DNA of 64,000 nt from Jatrophihabitans cynanchi (lineage in GTDB: Bacteria > Actinomycetota > Actinomycetes > Mycobacteriales > Jatrophihabitantaceae). A model generated the notes under the pieces. The model was not told where the DNA came from. It was given only the letters and a program-made list of their open reading frames with translations, and made no database searches. Shown here one piece after another: positions 45,948 to 53,931 of this stretch (positions are counted from its first letter, which is position 1; the number at the start of each line of letters is the position of its first letter). The stretch covers positions 1,178,001 to 1,242,000 of the forward strand of contig NZ_CP097463.1 of the NCBI RefSeq assembly GCF_027247405.1. Reading direction: 5' to 3'. A program made the translations under genes and the position numbers.

Positions 45948-47218
45948 GTGCCGGGCGCGCCGGCCGCCCACCCGAGCGCGTCGCGGTGATCGGCGCCGGG
46001 GTGGCCGGGCTGAGTACGGCGTGGTTCCTGCAGGAGCGCGGCGCCGGTGTCACGGTCTACGACCGCGGCGAGGTCGGTGCCGGGTCGTCGCGCGGCAACG
46101 CCGGCTGGATCGTGCCGGGCCTGGTCGAGCCGTTGCCGGGCCCGGCCGCGGCGCGCAGCGCGATCGGCGCGCTGCTTCGGCCGTCAGGCGCGGTGCGGAT
46201 ACCGCTGCTTCCGCACCGGACGCCCTGGCGCTTTCTCACCGCGTCGGCCCGGCAGTGCACCAGTGCGCGCTGGCACGAGTCGATGCGGGCTTTCGCGGCT
46301 GTCACGCCATCGGCGCGCGCCGCGTTCGAGGCACTCGGCGAGGCGGGCGTGGACTTTACGGTGGCCGAGGCGAGCCCGCTGCTCGCGTGCTTCCGGACCC
46401 CGGGTCAGCGCGATGCGATGGCGCACGAGCTGGCACGCATGCGCGACGCAGGTCAGCCGGTCGAGTTCGACGTGCTGACCGGCGACGACGCGCGGTCGAT
46501 CGAGCCCTGCCTGGCGGCGCCGGTGACTGCTGCGATCGCGGTGCACGGGCAGCAATACGTGGACCCGTTGGCGTTCGTCACGGAACTTGCGGCGTCGGTC
46601 CGCACTCGCGGCGCGGACCTGTGTTTCGGTGCCGAAGTTCTCGACGTCACCGATCACGGCTCGCACGTGCTGGTGACTACGGCCGAGCGTGCCGCGCCCT
46701 ATGACGCCGCGGTGCTCGCGAGCGGCGCGTGGCTCGGCCGGCTCGGCCGCCCGTTCGGGGTGCGCCTGCCCGTCCAGGCCGGGCGGGGGTACAGCTTCAG
46801 CGTCGCCGTGCAGCCGGCCCCGACGCACCCGCTGTACTTTCCGCGCCAGCGGGTGGCGTGCACGCCGATGGATGGCCGGTTGCGCGTTGCCGGGATGATG
46901 GAGTTCACCGACGCGGACGACCCGTTCCGGGACCGACGCAGCCGCGCGCTCGGCCGGACGGCGGCCGCACTGCTCGACGGTGCGGACTGGGCGGGGCGGC
47001 GCCAGGAGTGGGTAGGGGCGCGGCCATGCACCGCGGACGGGCTTCCGCTGGTCGGTGCGACCTCGTCACGCCGGGTGTTCGTGTGCGGTGGCCACGGGAT
47101 GTGGGGCATGGTCCTCGGCCCGGTCTCCGGTCAGTTGCTGGCCGGGCTGATGTCCACCGGGGAGGCGCCGTCCCTTGCGGCGTTCGACCCGCGCCGGCGA
47201 ACGAAGGCCGCTGCGTGA
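45944..47218 (+). CDS. FAD-dependent amine/amino-acid oxidase (DadA/DAO family)
   Basis: A 424-residue flavoprotein. The dinucleotide motif is VIGAGVAGLSTAWFLQERGAGV near the N-terminus. The family's RGNAGWIVPG and C-terminal GHGMWGMVLGPVSGQL are present. It probably dehydrogenates a D-amino acid or secondary amine to an imine, which RidA elsewhere in the island could hydrolyse. The GTG start overlaps the aminotransferase stop (GTGA). Confidence 0.9.
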   Translation: MSAGRAGRPPERVAVIGAGVAGLSTAWFLQERGAGVTVYDRGEVGAGSSRGNAGWIVPGLVEPLPGPAAARSAIGALLRPSGAVRIPLLPHRTPWRFLTASARQCTSARWHESMRAFAAVTPSARAAFEALGEAGVDFTVAEASPLLACFRTPGQRDAMAHELARMRDAGQPVEFDVLTGDDARSIEPCLAAPVTAAIAVHGQQYVDPLAFVTELAASVRTRGADLCFGAEVLDVTDHGSHVLVTTAERAAPYDAAVLASGAWLGRLGRPFGVRLPVQAGRGYSFSVAVQPAPTHPLYFPRQRVACTPMDGRLRVAGMMEFTDADDPFRDRRSRALGRTAAALLDGADWAGRRQEWVGARPCTADGLPLVGATSSRRVFVCGGHGMWGMVLGPVSGQLLAGLMSTGEAPSLAAFDPRRRTKAAA

Positions 47219-47955
47219 TCGAACAAGACCGCGTGATCGAGCCGGAGATGGTCGCGATCCCTGCCGGGGAGGTGCGGATGGGCGTGCCGCAGTTCCCGGC
47301 CGGCGCGGCGTTGCCGCACCCGTGGCAACGGACGAGGCGTGCGGTTGGCGCGTTCGCGCTGGCGGCACGCGCCGTGACGGTGGGCGAGTATCGCGCATTC
47401 GCTCGCGCCACTCGTTACCCGATTGCCGAGGAACTCTCGGTCGATCCGCGATTCGGTGACCCGCTGGCACCGGCCGGTTTCGTGAGCTGGATCGACGCGA
47501 CCTCGTACGTCCAGTGGCTGGCGCGCGAAACCGGTAAGCCGTACCGCCTCGTCCGTGACGCGGAGTACGAGTACGCGGCGCGCGGCGGCTTGGACGGTGC
47601 ACGTTTTCCGTGGGGCGATGCAGAGCCGGCCGGATACGCCGACTTCGGCAATTCGGACGGCGCCCCGCTGCCCGTCGCCAGCTTTGCCGCCAACGGGTTC
47701 GGGCTCTATGACATGGCCGGGTCGATGTGGTGCTGGTGCGAGGAACGCTTCGACGAGGTCGTGGCCTTCGATCGTGCGCGGATGAGTTACGACGAGACGA
47801 TGATCCGCGACGTCCGGCACAACCGCATCTGTCGCGGTGGCTCGTTCAAGACGGCCGACCTGACCGCGTTGTACTGCGCGCACCGGCACGAGGACCCGAT
47901 GGACTCGCGCTTCGACTGCATCGGCTTTCGCGTAGCGCTCAGCCTGCCCAGTTGA
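47215..47955 (+). CDS. FGE/SUMF1-fold protein without the FGE cysteine pair
   Basis: A 246-residue formylglycine-generating-enzyme-sulfatase domain. The fold markers EMVAIPAGEVRMG, YRLVRDAEYEYAARG, FGLYDMAGSMWCW and ICRGGSF are clear. In true FGEs a Cys follows GGSY and another follows five residues later. Here GGSFKTADLTALYC has only one Cys, out of register, so sulfatase activation is unlikely and no sulfatase is nearby. Related folds also serve in ergothioneine-type sulfoxide synthases and as ligand-binding domains. The GTG overlaps the oxidase stop. Confidence 0.82.
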   Translation: MIEQDRVIEPEMVAIPAGEVRMGVPQFPAGAALPHPWQRTRRAVGAFALAARAVTVGEYRAFARATRYPIAEELSVDPRFGDPLAPAGFVSWIDATSYVQWLARETGKPYRLVRDAEYEYAARGGLDGARFPWGDAEPAGYADFGNSDGAPLPVASFAANGFGLYDMAGSMWCWCEERFDEVVAFDRARMSYDETMIRDVRHNRICRGGSFKTADLTALYCAHRHEDPMDSRFDCIGFRVALSLPS

Positions 47956-48103
47956 CGGCCGTACCCGCGAGGGAAGAACGCGGTGTTGACGTGGGTCGGC
48001 CAGCAACAACTGCACCTCGACAACACGGGCCTCGATTCTCGGGGTCAGGTTCTCGACGGGCATCGCCGCGATCGCATAGGTGGAGGTGAGGGTGTGACCC
48101 GTC

Positions 48104-48472
48104 ATGTTCGCCAGCCGGGTGATGCTCGCGTACGAGACGCGTTGCGCCGTGTGCGCACTTGGCCACCGCGAGTTGCTCGACGCCGCGCACATCATTCCCG
48201 ACGGCGACCCGCGCGGCCTGCCAGTCGTGCCCAACGGTCTCGCACTGTGCAAGATCCACCATGCCGCCTACGACCAGAACATCCTCGGCATCCGTCCGGA
48301 CTACATCATCGAGATCCACCACCGTCTTCTCGACGAGCTGGACGGCCCGATGCTGCTCCATGGGCTGCAAGAGCACCACGCCAGGCCGCTGATGCAACTG
48401 CCCCACCGGCACGCCGACCAACCCGACCGAAGCCGACTCGAAGAACGCTACGCCCAGTTCCGCGCGGCCTGA
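48104..48472 (+). pseudogene. HNH endonuclease, N-terminally truncated
   Basis: Only the C-terminal nuclease part remains, 122 codons. It contains CAVCALGHRELLDAAHI, then NGLALCKIHHAAYD and LGIRPDYIIEIHHRLLDE. The Cys pairs and the His of the HNH beta-beta-alpha metal site are intact. The family's usual length is about 300 residues, and a stop at 48095 cuts the frame just upstream. The 148 bases before it (47956-48103) hold no complete gene; a short minus-strand stretch there has high-GC codon choice but no identity I can name. Confidence 0.65.
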
Positions 48473-48498
48473 CAAGATCTGTGGAGGGGACAATCGCC

Positions 48499-48789
48499 GC
48501 GCTGGGCGTCGCGCTCCCGGCGCCGCTGGCGTACCTCGCTGTCGGCGAGACACTCCTGCTCGTCCGGCTCCGCGAGCACGCTTTGGCGCTCGTAGCGCTT
48601 GCGGGTTCGGCTCCACTGCGCCACCACCGCGGGCAGCCGGCTGGCCCTGCGCGCACGTCGGGTCAGCGCCGCGTCGCCGCAAGCAGGAACAGCAGATGTC
48701 CGAGATCGGCGCAGGTCAGGCTTACTGGCCGCGATCACGAGCAGCTCCGACGAGCGTTCCTCAGTCACGAGGATCGCAATCGCCGTTGT
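48499..48789 (-). pseudogene. DUF2293-like gene fragment
   Basis: The frame reads ILVTEERSSELLVIAASKPD, then LTRRARRASRLPAVVAQWSR, and KRYERQSVLAEP followed by ECLADSEVRQRRRERDAQR. This matches the N-terminal half of actinobacterial DUF2293 proteins as I remember them. The signature DUF2293 C-terminal domain is missing: the similarity ends at about 48499, close to the end of the HNH fragment on the opposite strand. No start codon is evident, and the upstream end overlaps the pRiA4b-like gene. It is a remnant. Confidence 0.5.
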
Positions 48790-50090
48790 CGAGTGTGCCG
48801 GTCGTAGAGCTCCAATGCGACGTTGACCGAGTCGATGTCGAACGCGCCAGGGTCGTAGGAGCCGCCGACCCACTCCAGCATCTCTGCGTGCTCTTCGTCG
48901 CTCGGGTCGGCGAGCACCTCGAGCAGGTGCTCGAACCCGCCGGTTCCTCCGCAGTCTTCGGGTGGGCACGCGCCGGCGCCGTCGACCAGGTGCGGAGTAC
49001 CGGTCCTCACGCTCGGCATCGCCTGCTCGATGACGATGTCGTGGTGCCAGCTGTCGCCGAAGTCGTACTCATAGACGAACTCGCGTACCGCGTCGGCAGC
49101 CTGGGCGAGGGTGAAGGTCGCCTCATCGCCCAGCGGCTGGCCCTCGATCTCCTCGACGTCGCCATACAGCACGCTGTCGACGTCGAACACGTGCAGGTGG
49201 TAGTCCTCCCACCCGATCGCGGTCTGCAGCACCGCGTGCAGCTCTCGCAGCGTCAATGACGAGGGCACCACGAGACGACGCCAGACGCCGGTGTCACGCA
49301 ACGACACGCGAAGCTGCAGCGCGCTCTCGGACGCCCGGCGCCGAGGTGCGGGCGTCGCCTCAACAGTCCGCTGTTCTCGCCCCAGCAGCGCAGCCCGCGC
49401 GAGGCGACGCGCCGCCCGGGTCGGTAGGCCATCCTCGAGTCGGCGGGTGCGCGGCACGAGACCGAGCCGCCGGAACACCGCCCAGGTGTCGCGTGCCGCA
49501 CCGAACGCCGCGGTTGGACTCAACTCCTGGTAGGTGCCGCGCTCCGTCCATCCCAGGATGGTCATGCCCTCGGCCAGCATCACGTCGTTCTCCGCGAGCC
49601 CGGCGGCTACGGTGATCAAGTACAGAACGCCCGCGTGGCGCTGCGGCTCCGATAGTGCATCCGGCAACACGCCCGCCAGATGCCACCACAGGCCGGCTGG
49701 ATCGTCGGCCAACGTGCGACCGATCCTGGTGGGCACCAGCTGTCCGCGATACTTGCGGACCAACCCGAACCGCTGCGCGGACTCCCGCAGCTCGAGCACC
49801 GGCAGTGTCACGTCCTCTCGGTTGTTCTTGCCGTACCAATCCTCCGCCCACCCCAGTTCGGTCATCGCGGCCTTCACGACCGTAGGCGGCAGGTAGCCGG
49901 CCTGCGTCAGCTTGACGCCGTCGCCCACACGATCGAGCAACCATCGGTAGGGAGTCACGACCACATCGGCGTCCGGCTCCTCCCCCACAGGCGCGTCCAG
50001 GTCCGCGGCATCGATCGCCCGCAACCACGACAGCGAGCGAACCGATCGAAGACGATCGACAATCTCTGCGGCGAGCTCATCCACCCCCAC
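48765..50090 (-). CDS. Plasmid pRiA4b ORF-3 family protein
   Basis: A 441-residue protein. The C-terminal 180 residues (from ALQLRVSLRDTGVWRRLVVP) are the pRiA4b ORF-3/IS1096-passenger domain, with HAVLQTAIGWEDYHLHVF, FVYEYDFGDSWHHDI and ACPPEDCGG as its conserved blocks. The N-terminal 250 residues are an additional, mostly helical domain I do not recognise, seen in larger actinobacterial members. Biochemical function is unknown; such genes are frequent on plasmids, transposons and genomic islands, which suits its surroundings. Confidence 0.85.
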   Translation of the reverse strand: MGVDELAAEIVDRLRSVRSLSWLRAIDAADLDAPVGEEPDADVVVTPYRWLLDRVGDGVKLTQAGYLPPTVVKAAMTELGWAEDWYGKNNREDVTLPVLELRESAQRFGLVRKYRGQLVPTRIGRTLADDPAGLWWHLAGVLPDALSEPQRHAGVLYLITVAAGLAENDVMLAEGMTILGWTERGTYQELSPTAAFGAARDTWAVFRRLGLVPRTRRLEDGLPTRAARRLARAALLGREQRTVEATPAPRRRASESALQLRVSLRDTGVWRRLVVPSSLTLRELHAVLQTAIGWEDYHLHVFDVDSVLYGDVEEIEGQPLGDEATFTLAQAADAVREFVYEYDFGDSWHHDIVIEQAMPSVRTGTPHLVDGAGACPPEDCGGTGGFEHLLEVLADPSDEEHAEMLEWVGGSYDPGAFDIDSVNVALELYDRHTRQRRLRSS

Positions 50091-50401
50091 AGTCCATCAC
50101 GGCACTCGGTCGGCTGCCCGTGCACCGTCGACGCCGAAGTCCCATCCTCGACCATGAGGACCGATTGACCCGACCACCACACGGCCTCGACTCGACGCCC
50201 GTCCAAACGTCGTTCGCCGGGCGCCCTTCACTGCGAGGAGAGTCGTCGAGCAGCGGATCGACGAACGGCCTCACGGTCTCGACAGCGGCGCTCGCAGAAT
50301 GCTCCCATCGCCGCCGCCGCGCGGCGATCAGGTCAGCGTCTGCGATCTGCCGGGCTACGTCGCGGCAGACGGTCCACGTTTAGCTCCGCGTGGGTTCGCG
50401 C
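50091..50401. other. Intergenic stretch with no assignable gene
   Basis: The 311 bases between the pRiA4b-like gene and hipA hold no convincing gene. A minus-strand frame near 50200-50370 has coding-like codon choice (RDVARQIADADLIAARRRR) but no start or recognisable family, so it may be another decayed gene. Confidence 0.4.
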
Positions 50402-51628
50402 TCATTTCGTCAGCCGGCTTCGTCGATGCTGGATCACGCGACGTAGCTTGCTCACCTGGCCGCGATCGAAGGGAAGCGCATCGAGTTCGGGAAGCCAGCG
50501 GTCGGCACGATCCGTCAGGTCGATCAGAGCTCGGCGCGTCGCTCGTTCCGGCACACCGAGAGCAGTGCCCAAGGCGACGAAGTCGCGGGCTCTGAAGTCG
50601 GAGCCTGCTCGGCCGCTGAGTGACATCGCCATGGTCGAGTCGCCGTACACTTGCGAGCACGGCACGTCGTAGACCGGCGACACTCGCCATTCCCCCGATT
50701 GGTCCTGCAGGACGGAGAAGTTCTTCGCATGAGCGTCGCCGTTCCCGGTCAGGTACGCGAAGGCCAGCTGGCGGATCAGCTCGCGGCCGGCCAGCACCGG
50801 CGCATCGCATACAGCGGTCAGCGCGGCGAAGGTCCGGTCCGTGCCAAGCAGGTACTTGTCCGCCGGCGGACGATCGGCGACCTGACAACCGTCCTCGACT
50901 GCGAGCGCACGCAGCTCACCGTCGACGGTGATCCGATCGAACCGACGCACCAGCAGTCCCGACGCGCCGTCGCGATCGACGACGAGATCGTGCGGCGGAA
51001 CGGTCAGTCCCGACGCTCGGGCGGCGCCGAGGAAGAACGCTTCGTTCTCAACGAGCTTCGGGTAGTCGTTGGTCGGATTCAGCTTCAGGATGAACCGCTC
51101 TCCGGCGCGGGCGACCGGGAGGTTGATCATCGCGGCGCTGGTCTTGTCCTGCACGCCGGGCAATGCCATTCGCTGCGCACGGATGCCGAGCTCAGTCAAC
51201 AGGTCGGCGAAACTCGCGTCGCCGATCTCGTCGATCGCAATCCGCGGCGGCACCTCCGCCGGGCTGACACCCGCGGGTACAACCTGGACGTCACCAATGG
51301 CGTCCGCACCGACCGCGAGCAATAGGGAGAGCTCATCGTCAGCGGAAGTCTTGACTGCCCGTCTCAGCACTCGCAGCCGGCGTCCTTCAGGTAGCAGTCC
51401 AGCGAAGTAGGACGGTAGTGCGCCGGCGGGGCGAAGTACGGGCTCGGCACGCACCGGCAAGGTTGTCGCCACTGCCGCGCCGCCGCCGGCAATCCACTCA
51501 TCGAGGTAGCCGAACTCAAGCCCATCCGCGGTCCTGGTCAGGGTCGCGGCGCGATCGCCGCACTTGTAGACGTCGGCTTGCTGGACGTCTCGAAGGTGCT
51601 CGAGCCTGTCGTCGGCGGGCCCGGTCAT
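50402..51628 (-). CDS. hipA: HipA-family serine/threonine kinase toxin
   Basis: A 408-residue HipA-like kinase. E. coli HipA phosphorylates glutamyl-tRNA synthetase and causes dormancy; the target here is unknown. The N-terminal lobe has the couple-HipA region (FAGLLPEGRRLRVL) and AIGDVQVVP. LPGVQDKTS is the Gly/Ser-rich ATP loop, GNGDAHAKNFSV the catalytic loop with its Asp and Asn, and SPVYDVPC the metal-binding Asp. All key motifs are intact, so it is probably active. ATG at 51628 overlaps the hipB stop (ATGA). Confidence 0.92.
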   Translation of the reverse strand: MTGPADDRLEHLRDVQQADVYKCGDRAATLTRTADGLEFGYLDEWIAGGGAAVATTLPVRAEPVLRPAGALPSYFAGLLPEGRRLRVLRRAVKTSADDELSLLLAVGADAIGDVQVVPAGVSPAEVPPRIAIDEIGDASFADLLTELGIRAQRMALPGVQDKTSAAMINLPVARAGERFILKLNPTNDYPKLVENEAFFLGAARASGLTVPPHDLVVDRDGASGLLVRRFDRITVDGELRALAVEDGCQVADRPPADKYLLGTDRTFAALTAVCDAPVLAGRELIRQLAFAYLTGNGDAHAKNFSVLQDQSGEWRVSPVYDVPCSQVYGDSTMAMSLSGRAGSDFRARDFVALGTALGVPERATRRALIDLTDRADRWLPELDALPFDRGQVSKLRRVIQHRRSRLTK

Positions 51629-51852
51629 CGGATCTCGGAATCGGCACCGCGATGGAGCTCCAAGTGCAACCCCAACGCGTTGAGGACGGCGAGCACCTTG
51701 TCCAGCTGTACGGTCTGCTTGCCGTTCTCCAATGCATAGACGAACCGCTCCGACACCCCAGCGAGGTCGGCAAGCTCTTCCTGTCGCAGGCGCAGCTGAG
51801 TTCGGCGAGCGCGAACCTCCCCGGCCAGGCTGCTGACATCTTCTGCCACCAT
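51625..51852 (-). CDS. hipB: HipB-like XRE-family antitoxin/repressor
   Basis: A 75-residue DNA-binding antitoxin with a Cro/C1 helix-turn-helix: RRTQLRLRQEELADLAGVSE, then FVYALENGKQTVQLDKVLAV. It would bind HipA and repress the operon. ATG at 51852 is chosen because GGAGA precedes it and the operator at 51865 lies just upstream; an ATG at 51903 would translate that operator. It is coupled to hipA by ATGA. Confidence 0.9.
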   Translation of the reverse strand: MVAEDVSSLAGEVRARRTQLRLRQEELADLAGVSERFVYALENGKQTVQLDKVLAVLNALGLHLELHRGADSEIR

Positions 51853-51864
51853 GGTCTCCGTCCG

Positions 51865-52002
51865 CCGTACGTACGTGCGGCCAAGGTCGAGAATAGCTGC
51901 CATCCGCGGAGGCCGCTGCCAATTTCCGCACGTTCATGCGGCGAAACATCTGCGCGCGACACTGGGCGACCCATCGAGCGCGCAAACCGTTCGTACGTGC
52001 GG
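51865..52002. promoter_or_regulatory. Three evenly spaced 16-bp HipB-type operators
   Basis: Three related imperfect palindromes precede hipB: CCGTACGTACGTGCGG (51865-51880), CCGCACGTTCATGCGG (51926-51941) and CCGTTCGTACGTGCGG (51987-52002). The shared half-site is CCGCACGT/ACGTGCGG. Their centres are exactly 61 bases apart in both intervals, about six DNA turns, so repressor dimers on all three would face the same side. E. coli hipBA also has several operators, though with a different sequence. Confidence 0.72.
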
Positions 52003-52043
52003 CCAGCGTATCGGACCGATCGCCTGGGTTGTCTCGTGTCTTG

Positions 52044-52200
52044 CTAGTGCCCCGCGCCGTTGATTCGTCTACGAAGTCGTCCGCGTGAGTCGAGGATCTG
52101 TTCGCCCGGCTTGGTCCAGACGAACGGTTTCGGGTTCTCGTTCCAGGCCTTGACCCGGGCGCGGATGTCGCGTTCGAGGCTTGGACCGAGGCGGTGGTCG
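52044..52200 (-). mobile_element. IS630-family transposase C-terminal fragment
   Basis: The minus-strand frame ends with LERDIRARVKAWNENPKPFV followed by WTKPGEQILDSRGRLRRRIN and a stop at 52044. This is the highly conserved C-terminus of IS630-type transposases (WNENPKPFVWTK). The DDE catalytic region is absent, so the element is dead. It marks an old insertion or recombination point just upstream of the Wadjet operon. The remainder of 52201-52434 contains no gene. Confidence 0.75.
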
Positions 52201-52422
52201 CTCGTCTGGATACGGCGAGCCCGGTGCCGCGCTGCCGACTCCCGACACCGCCGTTCGACGCGCCGTAGGCTGTACTCGGCGACAACGATCTTCACTGTCA
52301 TCCGCACCTGATATCTCGTACGAATTACACGGAAGAAGGTTGCGCCCTCACGTGAGGCCGCCGTCGCGGTGTTGGACGCGGCGGCGATGGCGCGGCCTGT
52401 CGAGTCTGTCGGTGGACTCGCC

Positions 52423-52434
52423 TAGCCTGTCGCT
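52423..52434 (+). promoter_or_regulatory. Possible leaderless promoter of the jet operon
   Basis: TAGCCT (52423-52428) is a fair actinobacterial -10 and lies six bases before the GTG of the first jet gene. There is no Shine-Dalgarno sequence, so the mRNA may begin at the start codon. A clear -35 is not seen. Confidence 0.35.
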
Positions 52435-53931
52435 GTGGAATCTGCAGGCGCACCGGACGCAGGGCGGCGCCGCGATCTGTTCCGCTACCTGACAGCTGAG
52501 GAGTCGGACGATTACCTGGCGGTCATGGATCTGTTCGCCGCCACCCTGCTGACCGATCTGTCAGCCACGGAGGTCGCCGCCCAGCTCGCCGATCGCGGTC
52601 GCGTGCTCGAGCGTGATGTCGCCGAGGCCCGCTGCCGCCAGCTCGTCGAGTGGGGCAATCTCGTGCCGTCGATCCGCGATGCCCGGGTCAGCTCCGTCGC
52701 CGAGTACATCCGCTCGCGATCGCGGTACCAGGTGTCCAAACTCGGCGGTCGCGTGCACCGTGACGCTGTCGAGATCCTGCAGGCCACCGACGGCGCACGT
52801 GAGGTCGCCCGGGAGCTGCTCGGCCAGATCGTGCAGTCCCTCGATCGGATCATCGCCCAACTGACGCGCGCCGATATCGACGTTGACGCGCTGGCCGGCG
52901 AGGTCACCACGGTGTTCGGCAACCAAAGGGTGTTCACCGACAGCGTCCGCGACTTCTACGCCTACCTCGCCGGTATCCTCACCCGCTACGACCTCGGCGG
53001 CGAGGAGTACGCGCAGTTCAAGGAGCTGCTGCTCGTCTACATCGACCTCATCACCGCCGACGTCAACCGGCACGCGCCGGCCGTGTCCGGTCGCGTCCGG
53101 CAGGTCATCAGCCGGCTCGACGCGCTGCTGGCAACCCTCGCGGGCCTCCCCGGCCTGGTCCTGCCCGACGGCACGCCGATCGAGCGGGCGCGGGGACGCA
53201 CCCGAGCCGACTGGTCCGAGCTCGCGTCCTGGTACGACGCCGAGCACGGCCGGTCCGGCCCCGAGCAACTGCGCACCGCCGCGGCCCAGGCCCTCAGCCA
53301 GCTGATCACCAACGCCAAGCGGCTGCTCGATTCGTCCGGTACTGGTTTCTCGCGCCGAGCCGACTTCCTGCGACTGGCCCGCTGGTTCCACGCCGCGACC
53401 GACGACGACGCGCACCGGCTGTACGCGGCGACCTTCGGCGCCTACCCGGCGCGGCACCTGCTGTTCGGGCCGGACGAGCCGGACCCGCGGATCGGGCCGA
53501 CGACGTCGTGGTGGAACGCCGACCCGGTCCAGGTGCCGGTGTCACTGCGCGAGCGCGGCGACCGCGCGTTGCGCGGCAAGACGTCGCGGGTCCCCGACCC
53601 GACCGCCGACCGGCGGCGGCTGATCGCCGAGGCCCGGCGCGAGGCCGACCAACGTCGAGCGGCCGCGTCCGAGCTGGCGATCACCGGCGCGCTGCACGGC
53701 GCCGCCATCTCCCCGGCCGCCCGTGACCTGCTGCTCGACCTGCTCGGCGATTTGCTCACCCGCGGCGACGCCGAGACCGTCGACCACGACCTGGGCCTCC
53801 GGCTGACCGCCGCACCCGGTCCGGACACGGTGATCTCGAGCGCGGATGGCACCACCACCGTGTACGGCCACCGCCTGGTCATCGAGGGCATCGCAGCCTG
53901 GTCCACCGTCGACGACGAGGCGGTGCCATGA
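52435..53931 (+). CDS. jetA: Wadjet component JetA (DUF2397/TIGR02677)
   Basis: A 498-residue protein of the DUF2397 family, recognised by its start (RRRDLFRYLTAEESDDYLAVMDLF) and by its position as first of four coupled genes. In Wadjet it is the kleisin-like subunit that links the SMC heads. The complex recognises and cuts closed circular DNA such as plasmids. The middle part is strongly helical. The end overlaps jetB (ATGA). I believe this DUF2397-2398-2399 version is the subtype called Wadjet type III. Confidence 0.9.
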   Translation: MESAGAPDAGRRRDLFRYLTAEESDDYLAVMDLFAATLLTDLSATEVAAQLADRGRVLERDVAEARCRQLVEWGNLVPSIRDARVSSVAEYIRSRSRYQVSKLGGRVHRDAVEILQATDGAREVARELLGQIVQSLDRIIAQLTRADIDVDALAGEVTTVFGNQRVFTDSVRDFYAYLAGILTRYDLGGEEYAQFKELLLVYIDLITADVNRHAPAVSGRVRQVISRLDALLATLAGLPGLVLPDGTPIERARGRTRADWSELASWYDAEHGRSGPEQLRTAAAQALSQLITNAKRLLDSSGTGFSRRADFLRLARWFHAATDDDAHRLYAATFGAYPARHLLFGPDEPDPRIGPTTSWWNADPVQVPVSLRERGDRALRGKTSRVPDPTADRRRLIAEARREADQRRAAASELAITGALHGAAISPAARDLLLDLLGDLLTRGDAETVDHDLGLRLTAAPGPDTVISSADGTTTVYGHRLVIEGIAAWSTVDDEAVP

